From Salinicoccus halodurans (lineage in GTDB: Bacteria; Bacillota; Bacilli; Staphylococcales; Salinicoccaceae): a stretch of DNA of 64,000 nucleotides. Within the stretch, counting starts at the first letter, position 1. The number at the start of each line of letters is the position of its first letter. Under the pieces are notes generated by a model. The model was given only the letters and a program-made list of their open reading frames with translations, ran no database searches and was not told the origin of the DNA. The stretch is taken from positions 83,742 through 147,741 of the forward strand of contig NZ_FOTB01000002.1 of the NCBI RefSeq assembly GCF_900114445.1, read 5' to 3'. The translations under genes and the position numbers were made by a program. Shown here in pieces: positions 17,793 to 28,044 of the stretch.

Positions 17793-18504
17793 GCTTGGGA
17801 TTTTCCCGACATTCATGTTCCCGCCCTTGATCATTCCAAGCGTCCCCGGCGGCGTCACAGTTTTCAAAACGTTGATCGGCGGAATATTTTCCGGACAGAT
17901 ACTGGCTGCCACAGGGGTGACACTCAGCCGTCTGCTCATAGGCTTTTTCATTGCAGTGGTGCTTGGACTCACATTTGGTTTTCTGATCGCCCGCTACAAA
18001 TGGGTGGATGATACATTAGGCTTTTTCGTAACAGCCCTCCAGTCCATTCCAAGCATCGTCTGGTTCCCGCTCGCAATCGTGTGGTTCGGGCTCGGGAACA
18101 CGGCGATTTTATTCATAGTAGCCATTGGAGCCACATGGACGATGACAGTCAATTCCAGTGCAGGGTTTAAAAATGTCCCGGACATTTATATCAATGCGGC
18201 AAGAACACTCGGTTCATCAGGTTCCCATCTTCTGAAAACCGTCATACTGCCCGCTTCAGTCCCCCATATCATTTCCGGTCTCCGGGTGGCCTGGGCATTC
18301 GCATGGCGTGCCATCATGGCCGGTGAACTGCTGGGGGCAGCCGGTGGACTCGGTTACCTGCTCGATCTCGGACGTTCTACGCAGGCAATGGATCTCGTCC
18401 TTTCAATCATGATTGTCATCGGTGTCATCGGTACGATCATAGATAACCAGGTATTTCTTAGAATGGAACGCTCCGTTGCAAGAAAATGGGGACTCAGAAC
18501 ATAA
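17725..18504 (+). CDS. ABC importer permease, SsuC/TauC type
   Basis: 259 residues with about six membrane helices and the binding-protein-dependent permease EAA loop (INAARTLGSSGSHLLKTVILPASVPHIISGLR, roughly residues 155-187). ATG 17725 is preceded by AAGGAGG within the ATPase gene. It forms the membrane channel for the upstream ATPase and the downstream lipoprotein. Confidence 0.9.
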   Translation: MTTILRRVMFVAVIIAIWEVISKLGIFPTFMFPPLIIPSVPGGVTVFKTLIGGIFSGQILAATGVTLSRLLIGFFIAVVLGLTFGFLIARYKWVDDTLGFFVTALQSIPSIVWFPLAIVWFGLGNTAILFIVAIGATWTMTVNSSAGFKNVPDIYINAARTLGSSGSHLLKTVILPASVPHIISGLRVAWAFAWRAIMAGELLGAAGGLGYLLDLGRSTQAMDLVLSIMIVIGVIGTIIDNQVFLRMERSVARKWGLRT

Positions 18505-18521
18505 TGGAAAGGATAGATCAC

Positions 18522-19508
18522 ATGAAAAAAACACTGACCGGCTTTTTGATGATGCTGACACTTATCATTGCAGGATGCGGAGGCGGCGGTTCAGAAGATG
18601 CTGCAGAAGAAGTGCGCATCGGCTATTTCCCAAACTTCACACATATTACAACCATCATCGCTCTTGAAAATGGCTATTTCCAGGAAGAATTCGGAGAAGA
18701 TATTACAATCGATACGATGACATTCCCCAACGGCAGTGCATTTATGGAAGCAATGTCAACCGATGAATTTGACATCGGCACAGTAGGGCCCTCTCCTACC
18801 ACAAACACTTACTTAAGAAACCCTGCCCATGAAATCATCGCAGGGGCTGTAAACGGAGGGGCCGTCCTTGCGACAGCTGAGAATTCCGGCATAGAAAATA
18901 CAGAAGATTTAAAAGGCGCAAGAGTCGCCATCCCGACAATCGGTTCCACGCAGGACATCATGCTGCGCAAAGTCCTTGAGGACGCAGGCCTTACAGCCGA
19001 AGACGTGGAAATGGTGCCGCAGGCGCCTGCTGACACTTCCACACTCTTCCTCCAGGGAGATGTTGAAGCAGCGGCTACGCAGGAACCTTGGGGTGTATTC
19101 CTGGAAAATCAGGCAAATGCAGATATCCTCCTCGATGAAGAAGAATTCGCATGGGGAACTGAATCCACGACTACAGTTGTAACGGCCCGTCAGGGATTTA
19201 CAGACAGTAACCCGGAACTGACTGAGGCATACATCCGTGCTCATATGAAAGCAATTGAATTCTTCGAGCAAAATCAGGAAGATGCCGTACAGATATTCGT
19301 CGATCACATTGCGGAAATCTCCGGCCAGGAACTTGATTTCGAAGAGACCCTCGAGGCAAGCAACCGCTTGAACCCGACATATGAAATCAATGAGGAAGTC
19401 CTGCAGGAGATGGCAACAATCAGCAGTGAAGCGGAGTATACGCCATCAGACGATATCGAAGGACTCGTCAATACGGAATTTCTGGATGCAGTACTGGAAA
19501 ATGAATAG
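18522..19508 (+). CDS. ABC importer substrate-binding lipoprotein, SsuA type
   Basis: 328 residues. A lipoprotein signal ends in LIIAGC with the lipidated cysteine at residue 19 and a glycine-rich linker after it. The mature part has the NMT1/SsuA fold: RIGYFPNFTHIT near 37, TVGPSPTTN near 88, and ARVAIPTIGSTQD near 135. The ATG at 18522 follows AAAGGA and gives a proper signal peptide. It is anchored outside the membrane and delivers ligand to the permease. Related proteins bind sulfonates, taurine, nitrate or pyrimidines, so the exact ligand is open. Confidence 0.88.
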   Translation: MKKTLTGFLMMLTLIIAGCGGGGSEDAAEEVRIGYFPNFTHITTIIALENGYFQEEFGEDITIDTMTFPNGSAFMEAMSTDEFDIGTVGPSPTTNTYLRNPAHEIIAGAVNGGAVLATAENSGIENTEDLKGARVAIPTIGSTQDIMLRKVLEDAGLTAEDVEMVPQAPADTSTLFLQGDVEAAATQEPWGVFLENQANADILLDEEEFAWGTESTTTVVTARQGFTDSNPELTEAYIRAHMKAIEFFEQNQEDAVQIFVDHIAEISGQELDFEETLEASNRLNPTYEINEEVLQEMATISSEAEYTPSDDIEGLVNTEFLDAVLENE

Positions 19509-19513
19509 ACTAT

Positions 19514-19554
19514 AAGAAAGGCAGGATGTGAAAATTTCACATCCTGCCTTTCTT
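19514..19554. terminator. Long perfect-palindrome bidirectional terminator
   Basis: Two 20-base arms (19514-19533 and 19535-19554) are perfectly complementary around one base. It lies between the converging importer operon and brnQ. Confidence 0.85.
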
Positions 19555-19581
19555 ATGGTTTTTAATCCCCTGTCGTATACA

Positions 19582-20904
19582 TCAGATCGTCCGCTCCTGC
19601 GATTGGACGTTTTCTTTTTTGTTCAATCGGTCTGTCACCAGACCGGCCAGTGTCAACAGCATAAAAGGCAACAGCCAGCCGAGCCCGTCACCTGATAATG
19701 GAATCATCAGATATACAGCAGCTATGAGTTCACTGTTAAGCAGACTATTTGTATAGATGATTTCCAGTACGGAGATCACCAGCGTCACAATAACCGGCAG
19801 GATATACGCATATTTCAATTCGAAACTGATGAAGATATTTATAAATGAAACCAGAACCAGCACAATGGCCAGCGGATAAAGGAACGTAAGCAAAGGGACC
19901 GCCAGACTGAGTATCGTCTCCAGCCCAAGTGTTGTAAAGAAAAACCCTACAGCAGTAAAAGCCGTGACATACATTTTGTATGACACCTTATTGTAGTGCC
20001 TGCAGGCAAATTCCGCACACGCATTGACCAAGCCGATGCACGTCGTCAGGCATGCCAGAACCACAATGAAAGAGAACAGCAGATCTCCAAAACCGCCAAA
20101 AATACGCAGAGAATTATACGTGAGTATATCTGTGCCATCCTGATAACTATCCCTGCCCGTTGTCCCGCCGATATAGGCGAGGGAAAAGTAAACCGTAACC
20201 AGAAGGACAGATGAAAGGATGCCGGCTTTTATTACAGAAAAGATAATTTTGGTCTTATTCGTGATACCTGCATATTTAAAACCATTGACAATCACAATCG
20301 AAAAGGCCAGTGCTGCAACCAGATCCATCGTGAAATACCCTTCCAGGACCCCCGAAATAAAAGGTATCCCAACGTACTTGCCCTCTGGGGCCTGGAGCGG
20401 CGCTTCCGGGCGGAAAATTGCGTATATGGACAGCAGTGCAATCCCAATCAACAGCAAAGGTGTCAGCAGCTTTCCTATGTTATTCACTATTTTCGTGGGA
20501 TTCAGCGCAACGGTGTATACAACGATGAAAAAGATTATGGAAAATATAATCAAAGTAAAAGAATTATGTACGGGCAGAAGATTCCTTGTCCCAATCTCAT
20601 AAGCGACGTTCGCAGCCCTCGGGATGCCATAAAATGCACCGATGGACATATAGATCAGAATAGCGAATACCAGGCCGAACAATGGATGCACCGGTTTACC
20701 CACCCTTTCGACACCTTCGTCGTAATAGGCGACTACTATCACTGTAAGAAACGGCAGCAACACTCCGGTGATTGCGAATCCTGTCATCGCAACCCACATC
20801 TTCTCACCTGCCAGATGGCCGAGCATCGGCGGGAAAATTAAGTTTCCCGCACCAAAGAAAAGTGAAAACAGCATCAGGCCCGATATCAATACTAAACGAT
20901 TCAT
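19582..20904 (-). CDS. brnQ: BrnQ, branched-chain amino acid:cation symporter
   Basis: 440 residues with about twelve membrane helices. The N-terminal LFFGAGNLIFPPMLGHLAG signature near residues 14-34 is diagnostic of the LIVCS family. It imports leucine, isoleucine and valine with sodium or protons. ATG 20904 follows GAGGAGG at six bases. A T-box leader of about 280 bases precedes it, so uptake should rise when a charged branched-chain tRNA is scarce. Confidence 0.94.
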   Translation of the reverse strand: MNRLVLISGLMLFSLFFGAGNLIFPPMLGHLAGEKMWVAMTGFAITGVLLPFLTVIVVAYYDEGVERVGKPVHPLFGLVFAILIYMSIGAFYGIPRAANVAYEIGTRNLLPVHNSFTLIIFSIIFFIVVYTVALNPTKIVNNIGKLLTPLLLIGIALLSIYAIFRPEAPLQAPEGKYVGIPFISGVLEGYFTMDLVAALAFSIVIVNGFKYAGITNKTKIIFSVIKAGILSSVLLVTVYFSLAYIGGTTGRDSYQDGTDILTYNSLRIFGGFGDLLFSFIVVLACLTTCIGLVNACAEFACRHYNKVSYKMYVTAFTAVGFFFTTLGLETILSLAVPLLTFLYPLAIVLVLVSFINIFISFELKYAYILPVIVTLVISVLEIIYTNSLLNSELIAAVYLMIPLSGDGLGWLLPFMLLTLAGLVTDRLNKKENVQSQERTI

Positions 20905-21192
20905 CAAAATCCTCCTCAACAAAAAAAATACCCTTAATAAAGGACGGCTGTATCACCGTGGTACCACCTTTAATAATCTCCGATTCCCAATTCATTGAAA
21001 GGAACCGTTCAATATAGATTTTGATAACGTGTCATCAACACGGAATCGCCTACTCGCTTTCAGCAATTCACCCGAAAAAGAATTGATATTTCGAATCAAC
21101 TTCGGCCGCTTTACACCTGCCAGCAGCTCTCTGATTTTCCTGTTCATCCAAAAAGGTTCTTCCGGGGCATATTCAGTTAAATATCTGAATTA
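20905..21192 (-). promoter_or_regulatory. T-box leader of brnQ
   Basis: The minus strand holds the conserved T-box AAAGGTGGTACCACGG (20956-20971). Upstream is a Stem I with the AGAGAG motif (near 21129) and a distal hairpin TTGAT...ATCAA (near 21090-21108), and downstream a short hairpin ending in eight T residues (20921-20928) just before the ribosome site. This is a transcription-attenuating, tRNA-sensing leader. The specifier codon is uncertain; candidates in the 3' side of Stem I are AUU, UUG or CUG. Confidence 0.9.
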
Positions 21193-21220
21193 ATTATAAG
21201 ACTTTTATAAACATTGTCAA
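21193..21220 (-). promoter_or_regulatory. brnQ promoter
   Basis: Perfect TTGACA (21215-21220) and TATAAT (21193-21198) hexamers on the minus strand with 16 bp spacing, placing the transcript start just upstream of the T-box Stem I. Confidence 0.88.
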
Positions 21221-21562
21221 TATGCCAGAGAGTCGCAATTGTCACTTTATATACTGAGCAAGGTCATATCAGAAGTTTTAAAGTCAAAAGAATCCACCTG
21301 AGTATAATTTTGAACGGTCTGCCGGATGTATACAAAGCGTAAGATACAGAGATTTAAAAATCTGTTGAAGCTGTTCATCAGATTGCCACAGAACATGCAG
21401 TTGATCATGATTAAGAATATTCTCTCCTGTATCGAGAAATAAAGGCGACCAACCATATAAATGGAGTCGCCTATAATGGTGAAGAAGAATCGCAGTGGAT
21501 TGACCATTGTCATCACCGGAGCATCAAACGGATAAGACAGACAACTTTTTAAACCATCCGTG
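21221..21562. other. 342-bp stretch without a convincing gene
   Basis: On the plus strand a TATAAT (21303-21308) precedes a 38-codon frame (21326-21442) rich in lysine, arginine and leucine, whose stop is followed at once by a hairpin AGGCGAC/GTCGCCT with an inner CCAT/ATGG pair (21443-21472). There is no good ribosome site or -35. On the minus strand the same hairpin is followed by TTTATTT and could be a back-up terminator for pdxST. Nothing else is evident. Confidence 0.4.
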
Positions 21563-21611
21563 AAATGATAAGAGCGCCGTTCCCTGAATCGGGGCGGCAC
21601 TCTTATCATTT
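21563..21611 (-). terminator. pdxST terminator
   Basis: AAATGATAAGAG pairs with CTCTTATCATTT and GCCG with CGGC, forming a long stem that overlaps the pdxT stop. The T run after it is short, so termination may be partial. Confidence 0.7.
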
Positions 21612-22197
21612 ATGTTCCTACTGAGAATCCTGCTTCCGCATATTTCTGTACCATATCTATAAAAAATTGATGAAAGACCGTTGAATCTGTGAGTTCGGGA
21701 TGGAATGAAATACCCAGATGCCTGTCCGACCGTACCGCAACAATCTTATCATCAACCCAGGAAAGCACCTCTGCGCCCGTATCGGCAGAGACGATGTGCG
21801 GCGCCCTGATGAAGATTGCAGTCGCTTTTTCATCGATACCTTCTACATCGAGCTCCGCTTCAAAGCTGTCGATCTGCCTGCCGAATGAATTTCTTTCGAC
21901 CGTAATGTTGAGTTTGCCCAGATGCCCTTCTTCCAGCCCGACGACATTTTCAGCAAGCAGTATCAGGCCGGCACATGTACCGAACATCGGCAGGTCACTC
22001 GCGCGGAGCGCTTCAGTGAATCCGTAGCGGTCCATCAGGCGGCGCATTGCAGTGGACTCTCCTCCCGGAAGAATGAGCCCGTCTATCTGCTCGAGTTCAT
22101 CCACCCTTTTGATCGGCAGGGCTTCATGTCCGCATGCCTCGACGAGTTTCAAATGCTCCCTTACCGCCCCCTGCAGTGCAAGTATGCCGATCCGCAT
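21610..22197 (-). CDS. pdxT: PdxT, glutaminase subunit of PLP synthase
   Basis: 195 residues. [13 protein letters not shown] at the start, LPGGEST near residue 46, the catalytic cysteine in [10 protein letters not shown] near 78 and the His-Glu pair in SFHPELT near 169 define it. It supplies ammonia to PdxS. The start at 22197 overlaps the pdxS stop as TAATG; an ATG at 22203 is possible but gives a non-standard start. Confidence 0.95.
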   Translation of the reverse strand: MRIGILALQGAVREHLKLVEACGHEALPIKRVDELEQIDGLILPGGESTAMRRLMDRYGFTEALRASDLPMFGTCAGLILLAENVVGLEEGHLGKLNITVERNSFGRQIDSFEAELDVEGIDEKATAIFIRAPHIVSADTGAEVLSWVDDKIVAVRSDRHLGISFHPELTDSTVFHQFFIDMVQKYAEAGFSVGT

Positions 22198-23081
22198 TAC
22201 CATCCGCGTTCCTGCATTCTTTCTTCCAGAGACAGCTGGTTGATATCGATTCCTTTCATCGCAGAACCGAGTTCTTTTGCGAGTCTTCCGATCAGTTCAT
22301 AGTCCTGGTAATGCGTGGTCGCTTCCACAATTGCTTTGGCAAATTTTTCAGGGTTTTCCGATTTGAATACTCCGGACCCGACAAACACGCCGTCTGCACC
22401 AAGTTCCATCATGAGTGCCGCATCCTGCGGTGTTGCGACACCCCCTGCTGCAAAATTCACTACTGGAAGCTTGCCCAGTCTTTTTATTTCCTGTAAGACA
22501 TCGTATGGTGCTCCTTGGTTTTTCGCTTCAGTCATAAGTTCATCATCACTCATCACTGAAATCTGACGCACTTCCTGATTCACCATCCGCATGTGCCTCA
22601 CTGCCTCGACGATATTGCCTGTACCCGGCTCCCCTTTTGTCCTCAGCATGGATGCACCTTCCCCGATGCGCCTTGCCGCTTCACCGATATTACGGCATCC
22701 GCATACGAACGGGACAGTGTAATCGTCTTTCTTCAGATGGAATACTTCATCTGCCGGTGTAAGTACTTCAGATTCATCTATATAGTCCACTCCGAGCGAT
22801 TCTAATACTCTCGCTTCTGTAATATGACCGATTCTGCATTTTGCCATTACCGGAATGGATACCGCGCTGACAACTTCTTCAACGATCCGCGGATCACATG
22901 CCCGCGCAACACCGCCTGCCGCCCGGATGTCGGAAGGCACACGTTCAAGCGCCATGACAGCGACTGCGCCCGCCGCTTCTGCGACTTTTGCCTGCTCTGC
23001 ATTGACGACATCCATGATTACGCCGCCTTTCTGCATTTCCGCCATTCCTCTTTTGACTCTTTCTGTACCTGTCTGTTGCAT
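22197..23081 (-). CDS. pdxS: PdxS, PLP synthase subunit
   Basis: 294 residues, highly conserved barrel. Landmarks are [20 protein letters not shown] at the N-terminus, the lysine of VMAKCRIGH near residue 81 that forms the ribose-phosphate Schiff base, the second catalytic lysine in [10 protein letters not shown] near 149, and the C-terminal MQERGW. With PdxT it builds pyridoxal 5'-phosphate from ribose 5-phosphate, glyceraldehyde 3-phosphate and glutamine. ATG 23081 follows GGGAG. It is divergent from pdxR, its likely activator. Confidence 0.97.
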   Translation of the reverse strand: MQQTGTERVKRGMAEMQKGGVIMDVVNAEQAKVAEAAGAVAVMALERVPSDIRAAGGVARACDPRIVEEVVSAVSIPVMAKCRIGHITEARVLESLGVDYIDESEVLTPADEVFHLKKDDYTVPFVCGCRNIGEAARRIGEGASMLRTKGEPGTGNIVEAVRHMRMVNQEVRQISVMSDDELMTEAKNQGAPYDVLQEIKRLGKLPVVNFAAGGVATPQDAALMMELGADGVFVGSGVFKSENPEKFAKAIVEATTHYQDYELIGRLAKELGSAMKGIDINQLSLEERMQERGW

Positions 23082-23103
23082 TCTATACAACTCCCTTTCC
23101 TGT

Positions 23104-23154
23104 TTGCGATTATATTAAAATAGTATAGAATGAAATCTGAATACTCTAAAGTAT
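23104..23154. promoter_or_regulatory. Divergent pdxS/pdxR promoter region with an inverted repeat
   Basis: On plus, TTGCGA (23104-23109) and TAGAAT (23126-23131) with 16 bp spacing suit pdxR. On minus, TTTAGA (23145-23150) and TATACT (23122-23127) with 17 bp spacing suit pdxS. ATACT-CTAA-AGTAT (23141-23154) is a perfect 5-bp inverted repeat across the pdxS -35 and near the pdxR start, a candidate PdxR site. Confidence 0.55.
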
Positions 23155-23184
23155 CAGTTTGAAAAATATTGAGGAGGTCAGATT

Positions 23185-24525
23185 ATGCTAATCAGCTTGG
23201 ATAAACATTCGGATGTCCCTTTATTCGAACAGATTTATAACAGTATAAAGCAGCAGATCATCGATGGAGAACTTGTGAATGATGATAAACTTCCCAGTAA
23301 ACGTCAGCTGCAGCGCGATCTCTCCATCAGTCAGACAACGATTGAGAATGCCTATGGCCGTCTCGCGGATGAAGATTTGATATACAGCAGGGAAAAAAGT
23401 GGTTATTTCGTCACACCGACCGAGCAGCTCAAACTTGGGAATAAAACTCCCGGCCCGGATATAGTAAGAGCAGAGAAAAAGAAATACGCCCTCCCTCTCG
23501 GTACCATCGATACGACAATCGTCCAGAGTGATGTGCTGAAACAGATCGCCAGGGAAGTCTTTTCAGATAATGAACTGCTGAATCTCGGGGATGAGAGCGG
23601 GGAAAAGGAGCTCAAAGAACAGATCAGACACTATCTGCATATCAACCGCGGCGTCACATGTGCGATCGATCAGATCTTTATAGGACCCTCCACTGAATTT
23701 CTGCTCGAGCAGGTACTTTATCTGTTGAAATATCCCAGCATGACAATTGAAGACCCAGGCTATCCTGTCATTAAAAAGGTTCTGAACCGCCTTGAGAGTG
23801 AAGTGGATTTTGCCGAGGTTCTTGAAGACGGCGTGGATGTTGAAGCCGTGCGGGCACTGAATAACCCGGTGGTCCATGTAACCCCCTCACATCAATTTCC
23901 AAGCGGCGTGGTTTTATCTTTAAAGAAACGCATTCAATTACTGAATCATGCAAGTGTCACAGACAGTTACATCATTGAAGATGACTATGACAGTGAGTTC
24001 AGATACACCGGAAGGCCTTTATCCTCGCTGCAGGGGCTGGATCAGAACGACAGGACCATTTATATGAGCACGTTCTCAAAATCCCTCTATCCCTCTCTGA
24101 GACTCTCCTGCATGGTATTGCCGAAGCCGCTTGCCGAACTTTATTATCAGAAAGCTCTTTCCTGCAATGTGTCCAGACAGATGCAGCATATTGTGGCGTC
24201 TTTCATGGAACGGGGCTATCTGAACCGGCACATCAACCGGATACGCAAGATCTATAGGACAAAAATGGAGACGATCACGGAGTGGATATACTCTGAATTC
24301 GATGAAGTCGAAGTATATGGTGAACACACCGGCATGCATTTCCTGATAAGGGTCCCGGACAGGGATCTCAGCAGAGCTGCTGAAAAACACAGTATGGTCC
24401 ACGGCAACACCTATTCCCATACGAGGAACCTTGCTGACACGGTACTCGTCGGAATCGGGGAAAAGGATGTGCATGAAATCAAAGGGATACTAGCGGCATT
24501 TCTGGAAGATATTTTCCCAAAATAA
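23185..24525 (+). CDS. pdxR: PdxR, MocR-type regulator of PLP synthesis
   Basis: 446 residues. A GntR-type winged helix (residues 1-75: PLFEQIYNSIKQQI, LPSKRQLQRDLSISQTTIENAY) is joined to a fold-type I aminotransferase-like domain with EDPGYP near 190, EDDYDSEFRY near 265 and a PLP lysine in STFSKSLYPSLRL near 297. MocR proteins of this kind activate pdxST when PLP is low. A strong GAGGAGG precedes the ATG. The divergent position next to pdxS supports the assignment. Confidence 0.9.
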   Translation: MLISLDKHSDVPLFEQIYNSIKQQIIDGELVNDDKLPSKRQLQRDLSISQTTIENAYGRLADEDLIYSREKSGYFVTPTEQLKLGNKTPGPDIVRAEKKKYALPLGTIDTTIVQSDVLKQIAREVFSDNELLNLGDESGEKELKEQIRHYLHINRGVTCAIDQIFIGPSTEFLLEQVLYLLKYPSMTIEDPGYPVIKKVLNRLESEVDFAEVLEDGVDVEAVRALNNPVVHVTPSHQFPSGVVLSLKKRIQLLNHASVTDSYIIEDDYDSEFRYTGRPLSSLQGLDQNDRTIYMSTFSKSLYPSLRLSCMVLPKPLAELYYQKALSCNVSRQMQHIVASFMERGYLNRHINRIRKIYRTKMETITEWIYSEFDEVEVYGEHTGMHFLIRVPDRDLSRAAEKHSMVHGNTYSHTRNLADTVLVGIGEKDVHEIKGILAAFLEDIFPK

Positions 24526-24552
24526 AAAAGCACAGATATTTCTGTGCTTTTT
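24525..24552. terminator. Bidirectional terminator between pdxR and the tRNA cluster
   Basis: AAAAAGCACAGA and TCTGTGCTTTTT are perfectly complementary around a TATT loop, so the hairpin can end both pdxR and the converging tRNA operon. Confidence 0.9.
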
Positions 24553-24555
24553 GAG

Positions 24556-24629
<74 letters not shown>

Positions 24630-24659
24630 TCAATATGTAATTCAAAATTAAAAAATAAG

Positions 24660-24732
24660 TGGAGACTAGCGGGATCGAACCGCTGACCTCCTGCGTGCAA
24701 AGCAGGCGCTCTCCCAGCTGAGCTAAGCCCCC
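24660..24732 (-). tRNA. tRNA-Ala (UGC)
   Basis: 73-base cloverleaf with anticodon TGC in the loop CTTTGCACG and T-arm GGTTCGATCC; the acceptor stem has two G-U pairs. CCA is not encoded. Confidence 0.95.
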
Positions 24733-24760
24733 ATGAAATGTATAAGATAACATAAGATAA

Positions 24761-24844
24761 TGCGGGTGAAGGGACTCGAACCCCCACGTCGATAAAGACA
24801 CTAGATCCTGATTCTAGCGCGTCTGCCAATTCCGCCACACCCGC
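24761..24844 (-). tRNA. tRNA-Leu (CAG)
   Basis: 84 bases with a long variable arm, acceptor GCGGGTG and anticodon stem CTAGA/TCTAG around ATCAGGA, giving anticodon CAG. CCA is not encoded. Confidence 0.94.
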
Positions 24845-24857
24845 GTAATAATAAAAA

Positions 24858-24931
24858 TCGGGAAGACAGGATTCGAACCTGCGACCCCTTGGTCCCAAAC
24901 CAAGTGCTCTACCAAGCTGAGCTACTTCCCG
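24858..24931 (-). tRNA. tRNA-Pro (UGG)
   Basis: 74 bases, acceptor CGGGAAG/CTTCCCG, anticodon TGG in the loop TTTGGGA. CCA is not encoded. Confidence 0.95.
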
Positions 24932-24943
24932 TGGCTGTACAAG

Positions 24944-25017
24944 CGCGCCCGAGAGGAGTCGAACCCCTAGCCTCTTGATCCGTAGTCAAACGCTCTATCC
25001 AATTGAGCTACGGGCGC
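24944..25017 (-). tRNA. tRNA-Arg (ACG)
   Basis: 74 bases, acceptor GCGCCCG/CGGGCGC, anticodon ACG in the loop CTACGGA, normally edited to ICG. CCA is not encoded. Confidence 0.95.
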
Positions 25018-25080
25018 ATATATAATCAATATTGTTTGTTTGCAAAAAAATAAAACGGCAAATGACCGCTTAATAAAAAA

Positions 25081-25155
25081 TGGAGCGGAAGACGGGATTC
25101 GAACCCGCGACCCCCACCTTGGCAAGGTGATGTTCTACCACTGAACTACTTCCGC
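25081..25155 (-). tRNA. tRNA-Gly (GCC)
   Basis: 75 bases including an encoded CCA (25081-25083). Acceptor GCGGAAG/CTTCCGC, anticodon GCC. Confidence 0.95.
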
Positions 25156-25165
25156 ATTATAGTAA

Positions 25166-25241
<76 letters not shown>

Positions 25242-25250
25242 GACTATTAA

Positions 25251-25326
25251 TGGTGGAGAATGACGGGTTCGAACCGCCGACCCTCTGCTTGTAAGGCAGA
25301 TGCTCTCCCAGCTGAGCTAATTCTCC
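25251..25326 (-). tRNA. tRNA-Val (UAC)
   Basis: 76 bases including encoded CCA. Acceptor GGAGAAT/ATTCTCC, anticodon TAC in the loop CTTACAA. It is the first gene of the cluster. Confidence 0.95.
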
Positions 25327-25357
25327 TGTAAGGCTTATTAATAACGTCGACTTTTAT

Positions 25358-25387
25358 ATAATATACTATATCCACTGTTAAAGTCAA
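25358..25387 (-). promoter_or_regulatory. tRNA cluster promoter
   Basis: TTGACT (25382-25387) and TATTAT (25358-25363) on the minus strand, 18 bp apart, about 32 bp before tRNA-Val. No rRNA sequence lies upstream, so the eight tRNAs seem to form their own operon. Confidence 0.7.
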
Positions 25388-25504
25388 CACAATCTTAACA
25401 GATTTTTAATATAAAGAGTAAATTCACTCTAATAATTCAGATTGATGTAATATTTCAACCCGGGGACCGGCTTTCATCCGCCCGATCTTTATATATCATA
25501 TCAG

Positions 25505-25537
25505 AAAAAAGTGCCTGAATCAAAACCAGGCACCTTT
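25505..25537 (-). terminator. lysS terminator
   Basis: GTGCCTG pairs with CAGGCAC, followed on the minus strand by six T residues. Confidence 0.88.
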
Positions 25538-25549
25538 TCTTCAATGATT

Positions 25550-27037
<1,488 letters not shown>

Positions 27038-27048
27038 TTATCTCTCTC

Positions 27049-28044
27049 CTATACTGTCATTTGTTTATTATTTCCCTGATGCTCATCGATGAATCCATCG
27101 ATGATGCCCGCAAGCGCTTCACGTGTTTCCGCCTGGTTGATAGCCTTGCGCATATTGCCATTGCCTTTGATGCCTTTTAAGTACCATGAAGCATGCTTGC
27201 GCATTTCCATGACTGCCACCTTCTCACCTTTGAGATGAATCAGGCGGTCCATGTGAAGCTTGAGCACTTCCATCTTCTCTTCCACTTCGGGTTCACCCGC
27301 GAGGTCGCCCGTTTCAAGATAGTGTACCGTCCTGTAGATCATCCAGGGGTTGCCAAGCGCCTCACGGCCGATCATGACTGCGTCAACGCCTGTTTCCTCA
27401 AGCATCTTTTCAGCAAGCTCAGGAGATGTGACATCCCCGTTGCCGATGACCGGGATACTGACCGCTTCTTTGACCTGCCGGATTATATCCCAGTCCGCTG
27501 TGCCTTCATACATCTGCTCTCTCGTACGGCCATGCATGCTGATGGCAGCAGCGCCGGCTTTCTCCGCCATCTTAGCATTCTCTACAGCATAAATATGGGC
27601 GCTGTCCCAGCCGATGCGCATTTTAACCGTTACCGGCTTCGAGACATTTTCGACTACGGCGCTGACCATATCATAAATCTTCTCCGGATCAAGCAGCCAT
27701 CGTGCACCGGCCTCACAGCGGATAATTTTGGATACCGGACATCCCATATTGATGTCGATGATGTCCGCTGTTGTATTCCGGTCGACATATTTCGCAGCTT
27801 CAACGAGAGTATCCTTCTCTCCGCCGGATATCTGGAGAGACAAGGGACGCTCGTTTTCATCGATATACAGCATTCGCATCGTTTTTTCATTGCCGAACAA
27901 AAGTGCCTTGTCACTGATCATTTCAGCACATACCAGACCAGCGCCAAATTCTTTGACAGTCAATCTGAATGCCGCATTGCATACACCCGCCATAGGTGCC
28001 AGTACAACCCGGTTCCCGATCTCCACATCTCCGATTTTAAACAT
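27049..28044 (-). CDS. dusB: DusB-type tRNA-dihydrouridine synthase
   Basis: 331 residues of FMN barrel. LAPMAGVCNAAFR near residue 16, the active-site cysteine in MGCPVSKI near 100, SMHGRTREQMYEG near 165 and the FMN loop IGNGDV near 197 are diagnostic. It reduces uridines in tRNA D-loops. ATG 28044 follows GGTGA and overlaps the folK stop by eight bases. It sits between folK and lysS as in Bacillus. Confidence 0.93.
   Translation of the reverse strand: MFKIGDVEIGNRVVLAPMAGVCNAAFRLTVKEFGAGLVCAEMISDKALLFGNEKTMRMLYIDENERPLSLQISGGEKDTLVEAAKYVDRNTTADIIDINMGCPVSKIIRCEAGARWLLDPEKIYDMVSAVVENVSKPVTVKMRIGWDSAHIYAVENAKMAEKAGAAAISMHGRTREQMYEGTADWDIIRQVKEAVSIPVIGNGDVTSPELAEKMLEETGVDAVMIGREALGNPWMIYRTVHYLETGDLAGEPEVEEKMEVLKLHMDRLIHLKGEKVAVMEMRKHASWYLKGIKGNGNMRKAINQAETREALAGIIDGFIDEHQGNNKQMTV

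Noticed and set aside
19514..19554. Insertion-sequence end or attachment site
   Set aside because: The perfect palindrome fits a bidirectional terminator between converging genes; no transposase or target duplication is nearby.
21247..21609. Minus-strand open frame of 120 codons between pdxT and brnQ
   Set aside because: It starts inside the pdxST terminator stem, has no ribosome site and no protein-like pattern.
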